Source: a bacterium (GTDB lineage Bacteria > Myxococcota_A > UBA9160 > UBA4427). Taken from it: a stretch of DNA of 64,000 bases. The number at the start of each line of letters is the position of its first letter. Positions within the stretch are counted from its first letter, which is position 1. Below the pieces are notes generated by a model. The model saw only the letters and a program-made list of their open reading frames with translations, made no database searches and was not told the DNA's origin. Location of the stretch: assembly GCA_024742285.1 (NCBI GenBank), contig JANSYR010000022.1, forward strand, positions 19,970 through 83,969, in the 5' to 3' direction. The position numbers and the translations under genes were made by a program. Below are positions 55,741-64,000 of the stretch, piece by piece.

Positions 55741-56613
55741 TCAATCCTTCGCGTAGGTCTCGAGGGTCGACGTGTACTCCGGGAAGCCCACGATCGACCG
55801 CAGGTGCTCGAACGAGAAACGCGGCGGCGGTGCGCCCTTTCCGGCCAGCGCCGTGAGTGCGTCCTCCATCGCGCGCATCGCGCTCGAGAGCAGCGTGAGC
55901 GGATAGGCGGCGATCCGGAAGCCGATCTCCTCGAGCCGGGCGGGAGAGAGCTCCGGCGTGTCCCCGTCCTCCACGATGTTGGCCATCTTCGGGAGCGGGG
56001 GGAGCGCGCGGCAGAGCGTCTCCATCTCTGCCTCGCTCTGCGGCGCCTCGAGAAAGAGGATGTCGGCGCCGAGGTCCGCGAAGATCCGGCAGCGCTCGAT
56101 CGCCTCCTCGAGCCCATGACCGAAACGCGCGTCGGTCCGGGCCATGATCAGGACGTCGGCCCCGGCCTCTCGAGCATCGACCGCGGCCCGCAGCCTCCGC
56201 GTCGCCTCGTCGCGGTCGACGACCTCCTTGCCCCGCGTGTGCCCGCACCGCTTCGGCGCGACCTGATCCTCGATCATCGCCGCCGCGAACCCGGCCCGCG
56301 CGTAGCCCTCGACCGTGCGGCGCACGTTCATCTCGTTGCCGTAGCCGGTGTCGGCGTCCCCGATCACCGGGATGTCGACGGCGTCGCAGACGTTGCGTCC
56401 CGTGTCGAGGATCTCGCCATAGGAGATGAGCCCGGTATCGGGCATCCCGAGACGGGCGGCCGAGACGGCGAAGCCGCTCATGAACGCGAGGTCGAAGCCC
56501 GCCCGCTCGATCATCTTCGCCGAAAGGGCGTCGAAGCAGCTGGGGGTCACGTACAGGCGGTCTTCCGCCAACAGCGTGCGCAATCGATCGGCGGGGCTTC
56601 CGGGTCCAGGCAT
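55741..56613 (-). CDS. Isocitrate lyase/PEP mutase family enzyme
   Basis: 290 residues. A TIM-barrel enzyme of this superfamily: IPVIGDADTGYGN (metal-binding Asp), MIEDQVAPKRCGH with the catalytic Cys in the KRCGH signature, MARTDAR and ADILFLEAPQ. The KRCGH box points to lyases such as 2-methylisocitrate lyase or related oxaloacetate/dimethylmalate lyases rather than PEP mutase. No methylcitrate-cycle genes are adjacent. ATG 56613 has AGGAGG five bases upstream. Downstream of the kinase pair on the same strand. Confidence 0.87.
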   Translation of the reverse strand: MPGPGSPADRLRTLLAEDRLYVTPSCFDALSAKMIERAGFDLAFMSGFAVSAARLGMPDTGLISYGEILDTGRNVCDAVDIPVIGDADTGYGNEMNVRRTVEGYARAGFAAAMIEDQVAPKRCGHTRGKEVVDRDEATRRLRAAVDAREAGADVLIMARTDARFGHGLEEAIERCRIFADLGADILFLEAPQSEAEMETLCRALPPLPKMANIVEDGDTPELSPARLEEIGFRIAAYPLTLLSSAMRAMEDALTALAGKGAPPPRFSFEHLRSIVGFPEYTSTLETYAKD

Positions 56614-56676
56614 CTCGCCTCCTCGGTCGACCGATGCGTCGGCGCACCGGGCCGGGAAGACTAGCCCGCCGGCGTC

Positions 56677-58461
56677 CTAGACGGACGAATCGAGCGCCAT
56701 CGGCGCGCGCGGAAGCTCGACGGCGACGCTGGTGCCCCGCCCCGGCTCGGAGGACACGCGGATCTCGCCGCCGTGGGCCTTCACGATGTGATAGGAGATC
56801 GCGAGTCCGAGCCCGGTCCCCTTGCCCACCGGCTTCGTGGTGAAGAAGGGATCGAAGATCCGGTCGAGGGCTTCCGGGTCGATCCCACAGCCGTCGTCCT
56901 CCACGTGGAGGAACGCCCTTCCATCCTGGGCTGCCACGGCGACGACGACGTTGTTTCCGCCCAGCTCACCGCCGTGGGCCTGGAACGCGTTCACGAGAAG
57001 GTTCGTCACGACCCGCTCGATCTCGGCGTAGTGGCAGAGGATCTCGACGTCGGGATCCACGCGCACCTCGATCTCGATTCCGGGCGGCGCCTGGACCCGA
57101 GCGATCCGGACCGCTCGCTCCACGATCTGGTCGAGCGCGTGGGGAGCGAAGGCATCGCGTTCGGTCTCCCCGGAGAAGCCCGCGACCTCGCGCACGATCG
57201 AGAAGATCCGGTCGGCGCCTTCGACGCACTCGTCGACCAGCTCCCGCCCCTCTTCGATCGCCTCGCCGCACTCCTCGTCCACGCCGGCCAGGTAGGCGAG
57301 ATCGCCCGCACTGCCCCAGTCGAGGGCGAGACCGGTGAACTCGTCCTGGAGTCGCGCCGCCGGCTCTCTGATCGAGGTGGAGATCGCGGCGGAGAGGTCG
57401 CCGACGGCCGCGAGACGCGCGGAGACGACGAGCTGCCGCTGGAGCGAGACGATCTCGCGTCGATCACGCAGCACATAGGCGGACCCGAAATGGCGACTGC
57501 GCCCCTGACAGGGCACGGGTGCCGACAGGACGACGGGCACGATCTCCCCGATCCGGGTGCGAACGTGCGCCAGGCGCGACCCCTCGTTGCTGGGCGATCG
57601 CCTCGCGGCCGAGGACAGCTCGGGGAGCCACCTCTCGGCGAGCTGTCCGAGGACCCTCGGTTCGGGCTCTCCGACCCAGCGGAGAAAGGCCCGGTTCGCG
57701 TCACGGATCCGCCCCTCGTCGTCGACGAGGATCACCCCGTCCTCGAGGGTGTCGAGGATCTCGCGGGCGAAGGCCTCCGCCGAGATCAGCGAGTGTCCGA
57801 ATCGACGCAGCGCCCAGGTCACCGCAAGCCCGACCCCCGCCAGCAGCGCGGTCGTGACGCCCACCGCTTCGACGCCCGCGATCGGGAGCGCGACCGCGGT
57901 CAGGGTCCCGCAGACGAGCGCGGTCGAGATCCCGAAGAAGACGATCCGGGCGAGGAGCTGCTGCCCACCGCCGTCCCCGCTTCGGAGCACGCTCCGCCAG
58001 GAGGCGAGCACGGCGACCAGCGGGGTCGCCATCAGCAGGTAGGCCGCGGCCATGCCCGGGCCGAACTCCGCGTTCCAGCCGATCGAGATCTCCCGAGCAC
58101 CTCGAATCACCAGGTCGGTGCCGGTCGCGATCGGAAGCAGGATCACGAGCCCCGCATAGCAGATCGGGAGCAGGCGACGGAGCGCACGGCTGTCCATGGT
58201 CGACAGGGTGAGCGAGGCATGCGCGCACAGCGTGCCGAGGGGAATCCAGCCGATCGACATGAACCGGAGATAGCGCGTGGCCGTGTCGGGATCGGCGGTC
58301 TGGTAGAGGAAGAACTCGAGCAGCGCCCAGTAGGCGTTGCAGAGGAGGAAGGCTGCGATCAGCCGATTCGCCTTGAGGCCGTGGTCGCGGGCGAGCAGAC
58401 CGGCCGCGAGGGCGACGGACACGACGGCGCAAGCGGCCTTGAAGAGTGAGAAGGCCATCAT
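56677..58461 (-). CDS. 7TM histidine-kinase homologue lacking the phospho-acceptor His (ATP-binding partner)
   Basis: 594 residues. A seven-helix membrane region (about 1-220) of the HisKA_7TM kind, a PAS domain (about 232-335), then a HisKA-like region and ATPase domain. The H box reads GDLSAAISTSIREP: Thr (about T362) stands where His should be, the next Glu is Ser and the two Asn are Arg-Glu. The ATPase domain is intact: N box NLLVNAFQA (N487, N491), DDGCGI (522-527) and GTGLGLAI (548-555). It should bind ATP but cannot phosphorylate itself on His. Start ATG 58461 has AGGAGG seven bases upstream and overlaps the stop of the upstream kinase gene (ATGA). Confidence 0.9.
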   Translation of the reverse strand: MMAFSLFKAACAVVSVALAAGLLARDHGLKANRLIAAFLLCNAYWALLEFFLYQTADPDTATRYLRFMSIGWIPLGTLCAHASLTLSTMDSRALRRLLPICYAGLVILLPIATGTDLVIRGAREISIGWNAEFGPGMAAAYLLMATPLVAVLASWRSVLRSGDGGGQQLLARIVFFGISTALVCGTLTAVALPIAGVEAVGVTTALLAGVGLAVTWALRRFGHSLISAEAFAREILDTLEDGVILVDDEGRIRDANRAFLRWVGEPEPRVLGQLAERWLPELSSAARRSPSNEGSRLAHVRTRIGEIVPVVLSAPVPCQGRSRHFGSAYVLRDRREIVSLQRQLVVSARLAAVGDLSAAISTSIREPAARLQDEFTGLALDWGSAGDLAYLAGVDEECGEAIEEGRELVDECVEGADRIFSIVREVAGFSGETERDAFAPHALDQIVERAVRIARVQAPPGIEIEVRVDPDVEILCHYAEIERVVTNLLVNAFQAHGGELGGNNVVVAVAAQDGRAFLHVEDDGCGIDPEALDRIFDPFFTTKPVGKGTGLGLAISYHIVKAHGGEIRVSSEPGRGTSVAVELPRAPMALDSSV

Positions 58462-60266
58462 CGAAGCGCCTCCTCCTCGCCCCACGCGACGAGCGGAATC
58501 GCGAGCTCGATGCGGAGCGCGGACGGGCCGCCCTCGGTGACCGCGAGCCGCCCTCCGAGCTGCTGAATCAGCTCGGCCGTCGTCGTCAGACCGAAGTCCG
58601 GCGGGTCGACGCTCGCGGGAACCACGGCCCCGACGGATTCGAGGCGGGACCGGAGTGCGGCCCCCGACGCGTCGAGCGGCTGGGCGGCGAGGCCGACGGT
58701 GAGCTCGCGCCCGTCCGTCCGGAGGGCGACGTCGATCGACCCGCCCTTCTCCGTCCCTTCCGCCAGCGATCGAAGCAGCACGAGCAGGATCTGCTTGAGC
58801 TCCTGACCTGCGTCGAAGCGATCGTCGACGGAGACGTGGACGATCTGCAGGGCAACGTCTTCGCCGCGCTGCATGCGCGCGAGACGAAGCGCGCCCTCGA
58901 CGATGGCCTCTGGATCACGACCGCCCTGACCCGCTCCGCCCACGTGCGCGAACTCCCGGACGTCGACGACGACCTGCGCGACGTGATCGAGGCGCGCGCG
59001 CGCCCGCGCGACCCGCTCGTCGACCCGGTCGAACACGCCGGTCTGGTCGAGGCCGATCGTCGAACCGGAAGCGGCCCGGCGCAGCTCCTCCGTCCGCTCG
59101 GCGAGCAGGTTCAGGTCGGCACGGACGAAGGCCACGGGATTGTTCACCTCGTGGGCGATGCCCGCGGCGAGCTCACCGATCGCCGCGAGGCGACCCGAGG
59201 AGAGGAGCTTCCGCCGGAGGTCGTCGATCTCGCGACGATCGCGGACCGCGACGACGACGCCGACGGCACGGCCGCTGCGACTGCGTGCGATGCTCGAGGA
59301 GAGCGAGACCGGGAAGGACGTGCCGTTCGCTCCGTGCAGACTCGACGCCCGATCCTCGACGCCCTCGAGAATCCGATCGAGGGGCGCATCGAGCAGTCGC
59401 GACAGAGAGAGGCCGACGAGCTCCACGGGCGGACGACCGGCCATCTCCGGGAAGCGGGCATTGGTCGTCAGGATGCGGCCCTCGAGGTCGACGAGGGCGA
59501 CCCCGTCCCGGAGCTCCGCGAGGATCTTCCGCGCGACGCCCCGCGGCGTGAGCATCAGGTCCTCGGTCTCGTGGAGAACCAGCATCCAGACCATGGCCGA
59601 GGCCAGCGCGGCGCCGAGCGCGCCGAGGCGCGGAACGGGGATCTCGAGGAGCGGAAGCAGGAGCTCCGTCGGCATCGCGATCCCGATCGACAGCCCCATG
59701 CAGACGCGCAGCCCGAATACGCGCTTCCGGTCGGCGGCCGCGTTGCCCTCCCGCGGCCGGATCCGCGCGGCGAGAACCGCCGAGTAGACCGGCAGGATCA
59801 GCCCGATCGGGATCAGGGCGATCGAGACCGGGCCGTAGCGCGGCATCCAGCCATACCAGGTGGGAACCATCTCGAGGATCACCCCGGGCATGAACGCCGC
59901 ACCGACGCCGATCGCGAGGCAGACGACCGCCGAGCGAATGACCAACCCCTCGAGCCGCGCGCGGGACTGCGGGAGCATCTGCGCCACGACCCAGAGCACC
60001 GAGGGCCCCACCAGGAGCGGACCGACGTGCGCCCAGGCCATGAAGCGCAGCGCCCGCTCGGCGTCGGTCTCCATGCTGGTCAGCAGGTCGACCAGGGCCC
60101 AGAGCCCGATCGACCCGAAGAGCGCGCCCATCGATCGCGTGGCGCGACGCTCGGAGTCCCAGGCGAGCGAGACCGCAGCAAACGCCGCCGACACGAGAAT
60201 CGCCATCAAGGGAAGGACCGAATAGTCGACCACGGGATCTCCGGGACAGGGCTCCGGCAATCTCAT
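58458..60266 (-). CDS. 7TM histidine-kinase homologue with intact H box but degenerate ATPase domain (phospho-acceptor partner)
   Basis: 602 residues with the same layout as its neighbour: seven membrane helices (about 12-232), a PAS domain (about 245-345) and HisKA. The H box GELAAGIAHEVNNP is canonical (H372). The ATPase domain has decayed: where the N box should be, ELKQILLVLLRSLAEG has Val496 and Ser500 for the two Asn; the DxGxG box reads AAQPLD; the G2 loop is reduced to DFGLTTTAEL. ATP binding is therefore unlikely. It probably accepts phosphate from the kinase encoded immediately downstream, whose start overlaps this stop. No response regulator is adjacent. Confidence 0.9.
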   Translation of the reverse strand: MRLPEPCPGDPVVDYSVLPLMAILVSAAFAAVSLAWDSERRATRSMGALFGSIGLWALVDLLTSMETDAERALRFMAWAHVGPLLVGPSVLWVVAQMLPQSRARLEGLVIRSAVVCLAIGVGAAFMPGVILEMVPTWYGWMPRYGPVSIALIPIGLILPVYSAVLAARIRPREGNAAADRKRVFGLRVCMGLSIGIAMPTELLLPLLEIPVPRLGALGAALASAMVWMLVLHETEDLMLTPRGVARKILAELRDGVALVDLEGRILTTNARFPEMAGRPPVELVGLSLSRLLDAPLDRILEGVEDRASSLHGANGTSFPVSLSSSIARSRSGRAVGVVVAVRDRREIDDLRRKLLSSGRLAAIGELAAGIAHEVNNPVAFVRADLNLLAERTEELRRAASGSTIGLDQTGVFDRVDERVARARARLDHVAQVVVDVREFAHVGGAGQGGRDPEAIVEGALRLARMQRGEDVALQIVHVSVDDRFDAGQELKQILLVLLRSLAEGTEKGGSIDVALRTDGRELTVGLAAQPLDASGAALRSRLESVGAVVPASVDPPDFGLTTTAELIQQLGGRLAVTEGGPSALRIELAIPLVAWGEEEALR

Positions 60267-60395
60267 CGGGTTCGGTCCGGACGCGCTTGACGAATCCGGG
60301 CGCCGCTGCGTCCCGGCTGCGCATCGAATGCGCGCCGGACGGGCCGGCGGTCAGGTCAGGACCGCCGATCCGGGATTCTCTACCCTGCGTGCCTC

Positions 60396-61265
60396 ATGCA
60401 CAGCGCACTCGAAGAGCTCCTTGCCACCCTCGATCTCGAAGCCCTCGAGCTGAACCTCTTCCGCGGCCAGCAGCCCGACGAGGACCGCCAGCGGGTCTTC
60501 GGCGGACAGGTCGCCGCCCAGGCCCTCGTCGCGGCGGGCCGGACCGTGGAGGGCCGCGTCCTCCACTCGCTCCACGCCTACTTCCTGCGCCCCGGCGATC
60601 CGCGGATCCCGATCATCTACCAGGTCGAACGCACCCGCGACGGGCGCACCTTCACGACCCGACGCGTGAGCGCGGTCCAGCACGGCCGACCGATCTTCAC
60701 CCTCAGCGCGTCCTTCCAGATCGAGGAGGAGAGCTTCGATCACCAGAAGAAGATGCCCGAAGTGCCCGAGCCGGAGTCCCTCGAGGACTGGCAGACGAAC
60801 ATGCGGAAGACGATCGCAGCGCGTTCCGACCGCGACTCCCACCGCAACCTCGAAGAGTGGGTCGAGCGCCCCCGCGCGATCGAGAGCCGGCACGTCGAGC
60901 CGATGGACTATTTCGGCGGCGTCCAGCCCCCGACCCACGACATCTGGCTCCGAGCCGTCGGCGCGCTCCCCGACGATCCGCTGATCCACCAGTGCATCGT
61001 GGCCTACGCATCGGACATGACGCTCATCGACACGGCCGCGAGACCCCACCCGATCGACCTCTTCGACGCGGGCCTCGAGACCGCGAGCCTCGACCACGCG
61101 ATGTGGTTCCATCGCCCGCTCCGCGCAGACGAGTGGCTCCTCTACTCGCAAGAGAGCCCGTCGATGTCCGGCGCCCGCGGGCTCACCAACGGCCACTTCT
61201 TCCGGCGCGACGGCGTGCTCGTCGCCTCCGTCGTCCAGGAAGGGCTCTTCCGCACGAAGAACTGA
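60396..61265 (+). CDS. tesB: Acyl-CoA thioesterase II (TesB)
   Basis: 289 residues, a double-hotdog thioesterase. RVFGGQVAAQAL, VHSLHAYFLRPGD-like HSLHAYFLRPGD and RRVSAVQHGRPIF are in the N-terminal repeat; YASDMTLIDTA (catalytic Asp) and SVVQEGLFR (Gln) in the C-terminal one. It hydrolyses medium- and long-chain acyl-CoA. Start ATG 60396 opens the family pattern directly, although no strong ribosome site is seen. It diverges from the histidine-kinase pair. Confidence 0.94.
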   Translation: MHSALEELLATLDLEALELNLFRGQQPDEDRQRVFGGQVAAQALVAAGRTVEGRVLHSLHAYFLRPGDPRIPIIYQVERTRDGRTFTTRRVSAVQHGRPIFTLSASFQIEEESFDHQKKMPEVPEPESLEDWQTNMRKTIAARSDRDSHRNLEEWVERPRAIESRHVEPMDYFGGVQPPTHDIWLRAVGALPDDPLIHQCIVAYASDMTLIDTAARPHPIDLFDAGLETASLDHAMWFHRPLRADEWLLYSQESPSMSGARGLTNGHFFRRDGVLVASVVQEGLFRTKN

Positions 61266-61308
61266 CGAGCCCGCGCCCGGCGCCGGCCGGCGGCGCCGCC
61301 GATGCGCC

Positions 61309-61331
61309 GGGCCCGCCGCCGCGGCGGGCCC
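61309..61331 (+). terminator. Perfect 10-bp GC hairpin after tesB
   Basis: GGGCCCGCCG / CGGCGGGCCC with loop CCG, 44 bases past the tesB stop. No T-run follows, so the terminator call is tentative. The remaining gap up to amtB (to 61776) holds a sigma-54 promoter and no gene. Confidence 0.5.
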
Positions 61332-61638
61332 GTTCGCCGCCCCGCCCACGCGCCAGGTGCGATGCGAACGCGGCGGGCAGTCGGTGAGTGCTCCGACCGC
61401 ACGAGCGGCAGGCGCGCCCGGATCGGCGCGAACGCGCCGGTGCCTGCACGGCGAGCAGTCTGCCGCACACGCGAGCACCCGGGTCGTGCAGGGAATCGCC
61501 CAGATCTGCCCGTCCGCCGGGCAGGTGTGATGCGCCCATGAGCAATCCGCGCCTCCGGACACGAAATCCACGACCCCGGTTGTGCCTCTATCGGCTCAAC
61601 TGAGCTGCGAGAACCGGAGGATCCACCCGAGACGGAAT

Positions 61639-61654
61639 TGGCACGGGCCTTGCT
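61639..61654 (+). promoter_or_regulatory. Sigma-54 promoter of amtB-glnK
   Basis: TGGCACGGGCCTTGCT fits the -24/-12 consensus TGGCAC-N5-TTGC(A/T) exactly, with GG and GC 12 bases apart. The start site would be near 61665, about 112 bases before the amtB ATG. Nitrogen control through NtrC is expected; no NtrC site was identified. Confidence 0.9.
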
Positions 61655-61776
61655 CATAGGTGTGACAACCGTTTCGAGCGATCGCCGTCAAGGGGACGGG
61701 GAACCCACGCGAGTCAGCGCTCGAAGCAAAGAAAATGTCCCACACCCGATCCAAAACCCCACTGGAGTCCAACCCC

Positions 61777-63150
61777 ATGTCCCGGAAGTTTCTTCTCACC
61801 GCGGCGATGGTCGCCTGCAGCCTCGCGCCGAGCGTCGCGATGGCCGACGAGATCTCTCCCGCACTCTTCACGGCGAACAACGTCTGGATGATGTTGGCCG
61901 CCGCGCTCGTGTTCATCATGCACCTCGGCTTCGCCATGGTCGAGTCGGGTCTGACCCGCGCGAAGAACACGACGAACATCCTGTTCAAGAACACGTTCAT
62001 CATCTGCGCGGGCATCCTGACCTACTTCCTGTGCGGCTTCAATCTGATGTACCCCGGCGAGTTCAACGGCTTCTTCGGCTTCGCCGGCTTCGGCATCGGC
62101 GCCGGCTTCGAGGAAGGCGCGAACACGCCGGCCTACGCGGACGGTGGCTACACCTACTGGACCGACTTCCTCTTCCAGGCGATGTTCGCGGCGACCGCCG
62201 CGACGATCGTCTCGGGCGCGGTCGCCGAGCGCATCAAGCTCGGCTCCTTCATGATCTTCTCCGCGATCTTCGTGGCGCTGGTCTACCCGATCGCGGGCTC
62301 CTGGAAGTGGGGCGGTGGGTTCCTCGACGGCATGGGCTTCTACGACTTCGCCGGCTCGACCCTCGTGCACTCCGTGGGCGGCTGGGGCGCGCTGATCGGC
62401 GCGCTCGTCCTCGGCCCGCGCCTCGGCAAGTACACGAAGCAGGGCGCGATCATGCCGATCCCCGGTAGCTCGATGCCGCTGACCACGGTCGGTGTCTTCC
62501 TGCTCTGGCTCGGATGGTTCGGATTCAACGGCGGCTCGGTGCTCTCGGCCGATCCGACCCTGACCTCCTTCACCCTCGTCACGACCTGTCTCGCGGCGGC
62601 CGCGGGCGGCATCGGCGCGATGATCGCGTATACGTTCATCAGCTCGAAGCCCGATCTCTCGATGGCCCTGAACGGCATCCTCGCCGGTCTCGTGGGCATC
62701 ACGGCGGGTGCGGACGTCATCAACCCGAACATGGCGATCGTCGTCGGCGTGATCGCCGGCATGCTGGTCGTCGGCTCGGTCGTGACCTTCGACAAGCTCA
62801 AGATCGACGACCCGGTCGGTGCGATCTCGGTCCACCTCACCTGCGGCATCTGGGGCACTCTCGCGGTCGGCATCTTCTCGACCAACCCCGAGCACAGCAT
62901 CGTCACCCAGGCGATCGGCGTGGCGGCCTACGCGGTCTTCACGGTGGCCTGTGCCGCGGCGATCTTCCTCACGCTCAAGGCGACCGTCGGTCTCCGGGTC
63001 AGCGAAGAGGAAGAGCTCGAGGGCCTCGACCTCGGCGAGCACGGCATGCACGCCTACGACCTCGCGGGCTCCCCGGGCTTCATGGAAGACTCGGGCCCGC
63101 CGGCCGGCGCGCGCCTCGCCACCAGCTCTCTCGCAACGAGCGAGAACTAA
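61777..63150 (+). CDS. amtB: Ammonium transporter
   Basis: 457 residues. A signal peptide (SRKFLLTAAMVACSLAPSVAMA) precedes 11 membrane helices of the Amt/MEP/Rh fold. The twin pore histidines lie in STLVHSVGGW and HLTCGIWG. AMVESGLTRAKN and the ADPTL/WLGWFGFNGGS blocks are family markers. The C-terminal tail (about 420-457) carries the cytoplasmic segment that GlnK contacts. ATG 61777 has GGAG ten bases upstream and excludes a polar lead from 61735. It pairs with glnK, 82 bases downstream. Confidence 0.96.
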   Translation: MSRKFLLTAAMVACSLAPSVAMADEISPALFTANNVWMMLAAALVFIMHLGFAMVESGLTRAKNTTNILFKNTFIICAGILTYFLCGFNLMYPGEFNGFFGFAGFGIGAGFEEGANTPAYADGGYTYWTDFLFQAMFAATAATIVSGAVAERIKLGSFMIFSAIFVALVYPIAGSWKWGGGFLDGMGFYDFAGSTLVHSVGGWGALIGALVLGPRLGKYTKQGAIMPIPGSSMPLTTVGVFLLWLGWFGFNGGSVLSADPTLTSFTLVTTCLAAAAGGIGAMIAYTFISSKPDLSMALNGILAGLVGITAGADVINPNMAIVVGVIAGMLVVGSVVTFDKLKIDDPVGAISVHLTCGIWGTLAVGIFSTNPEHSIVTQAIGVAAYAVFTVACAAAIFLTLKATVGLRVSEEEELEGLDLGEHGMHAYDLAGSPGFMEDSGPPAGARLATSSLATSEN

Positions 63151-63164
63151 GCATCCCTACCCCC

Positions 63165-63586
<422 letters not shown>

Positions 63587-63615
63587 TCGAACCACCGCCG
63601 CTTCGGCACGAAACG

Positions 63616-63652
63616 GGGCCGGCGTTCCTTCGGGAGCGCCGGCCCTTCTCGT
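63616..63652 (+). terminator. Intrinsic terminator after glnK
   Basis: 13-bp stem (63616-63628 and 63633-63645, one G-T) closed by a TTCG tetraloop and followed by TTCTCGTT. Confidence 0.85.
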
Positions 63653-63772
63653 TGCGGGCGACGGCAGGGAGTCCCGACCGCGAAGGCCTGCTCAGAAAAC
63701 TAGACGTGGACCGATGATTGCGCCTCTCTCGACCGCACCCAGATAGGAGACGCCTCCTCCCGTCCCATCTCT

Positions 63773-64000
63773 CTAGATCGCGAACCTCGCCCGATGCTCT
63801 CGGCAGTGCTCGATCGCCCGCGTCCGGATCCGACCGAAGTAACACTCCGCCAGCCAGCCCCGGACCGAAGCGATCCGCCCCGCGAACAGCCGCTCACGAA
63901 GCACGTCCTTCACCTCCAGCGCCCGCCTCGTGATCCCCAACGCCTGCGCCGGTGTCCCTTTCCTTCGGTTTTCCGACCGATCCTTCATGTAGTTTCGCCA
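63773..64000 (-). CDS. C-terminal fragment of a probable transposase, 5' cut by window edge
   Basis: The frame is open to position 64000, reading WRNYMKDRSENRRKGTPAQALGI before a Leu/Arg-rich end. The (N-Y)...(G)TPAQALGI pattern is typical of the extreme C-terminus of DDE-type transposases and integrases, but I cannot name the IS family. Only about 75 residues lie in the window. No inverted repeat could be defined in 63653-63772, so the element's end is unmapped. Confidence 0.45.
   Translation of the reverse strand, partial: WRNYMKDRSENRRKGTPAQALGITRRALEVKDVLRERLFAGRIASVRGWLAECYFGRIRTRAIEHCREHRARFAI

Overview
The window is a GC-rich (roughly two-thirds G+C by eye), densely coded chromosomal segment from a Gram-negative bacterium. 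The outer-membrane lineage is shown by LolA, an Omp85-type barrel, two lipobox lipoproteins and Lgt. A complete Pup-proteasome locus, a PilZ protein of the kind common in myxobacteria and relatives, a class II ribonucleotide reductase, an F420-type NADPH reductase, two cytochromes P450 and ETF:quinone oxidoreductase together suggest a member of the old 'Deltaproteobacteria' (Myxococcota, Desulfobacterota or Binatota-like) rather than an actinobacterium. This placement is inference; no rRNA gene, tRNA gene or CRISPR array was seen.

Layout. 1-3.0 kb: end of an overlapping three-gene cassette (ATP-grasp ligase, FAD oxidoreductase, WecE-type sugar aminotransferase). 3.0-11.0 kb: a lipoprotein gene, then the Pup-proteasome locus on the minus strand, transcribed mpa, dop, pup, prcB, prcA, pafA. 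11.0-12.4 kb: a 1.4 kb gap with an AT-richer island. 12.4-22.5 kb: housekeeping genes (lolA, ftsK, ssb, pilZ-type, radC, an ECF sigma/anti-sigma pair, moaC, an alpha/beta hydrolase, a lytic transglycosylase). 22.6-27.8 kb: a histidine kinase, lgt, an unknown gene, etfQO. 27.9-34.1 kb: a catabolic or lipid patch (patatin, two P450s, PadR regulator, hotdog protein, epoxide hydrolase). 34.1-38.8 kb: sppA and nrdJ, the latter with a predicted NrdR-controlled promoter and a leader of about 500 nt with several strong hairpins. 39-44 kb: enoyl-CoA hydratase, F420-type reductase, DUF971, an inositol-phosphatase-like protein, a methylsuccinyl-CoA-dehydrogenase-like flavoenzyme. 44-55 kb: M18 aminopeptidase, an exported protein, Nudix, outer-membrane barrel, glutathione reductase, COG0523 GTPase, endonuclease III, PP2C phosphatase and a Ski2-like helicase. 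55-61 kb: an unknown gene, a PEP-mutase/isocitrate-lyase-family enzyme, two overlapping 7TM histidine kinases, thioesterase II. 61.6-64 kb: a sigma-54 promoter driving amtB-glnK, then a transposase-like fragment at the edge.

The most interesting signal is at 56677-60266. Two adjacent membrane histidine kinases of identical architecture overlap by ATGA and have degenerated in complementary ways. The upstream one keeps the phospho-acceptor histidine but has lost the ATP-binding boxes; the downstream one keeps intact ATP-binding boxes but has threonine where the histidine should be. They look like an obligate trans-phosphorylating pair. Secondary signals are a Pup protein with a C-terminal Glu and a well-supported N-terminal extension, the nrdJ control region, and short tandem duplications carrying gene-terminal stop codons.
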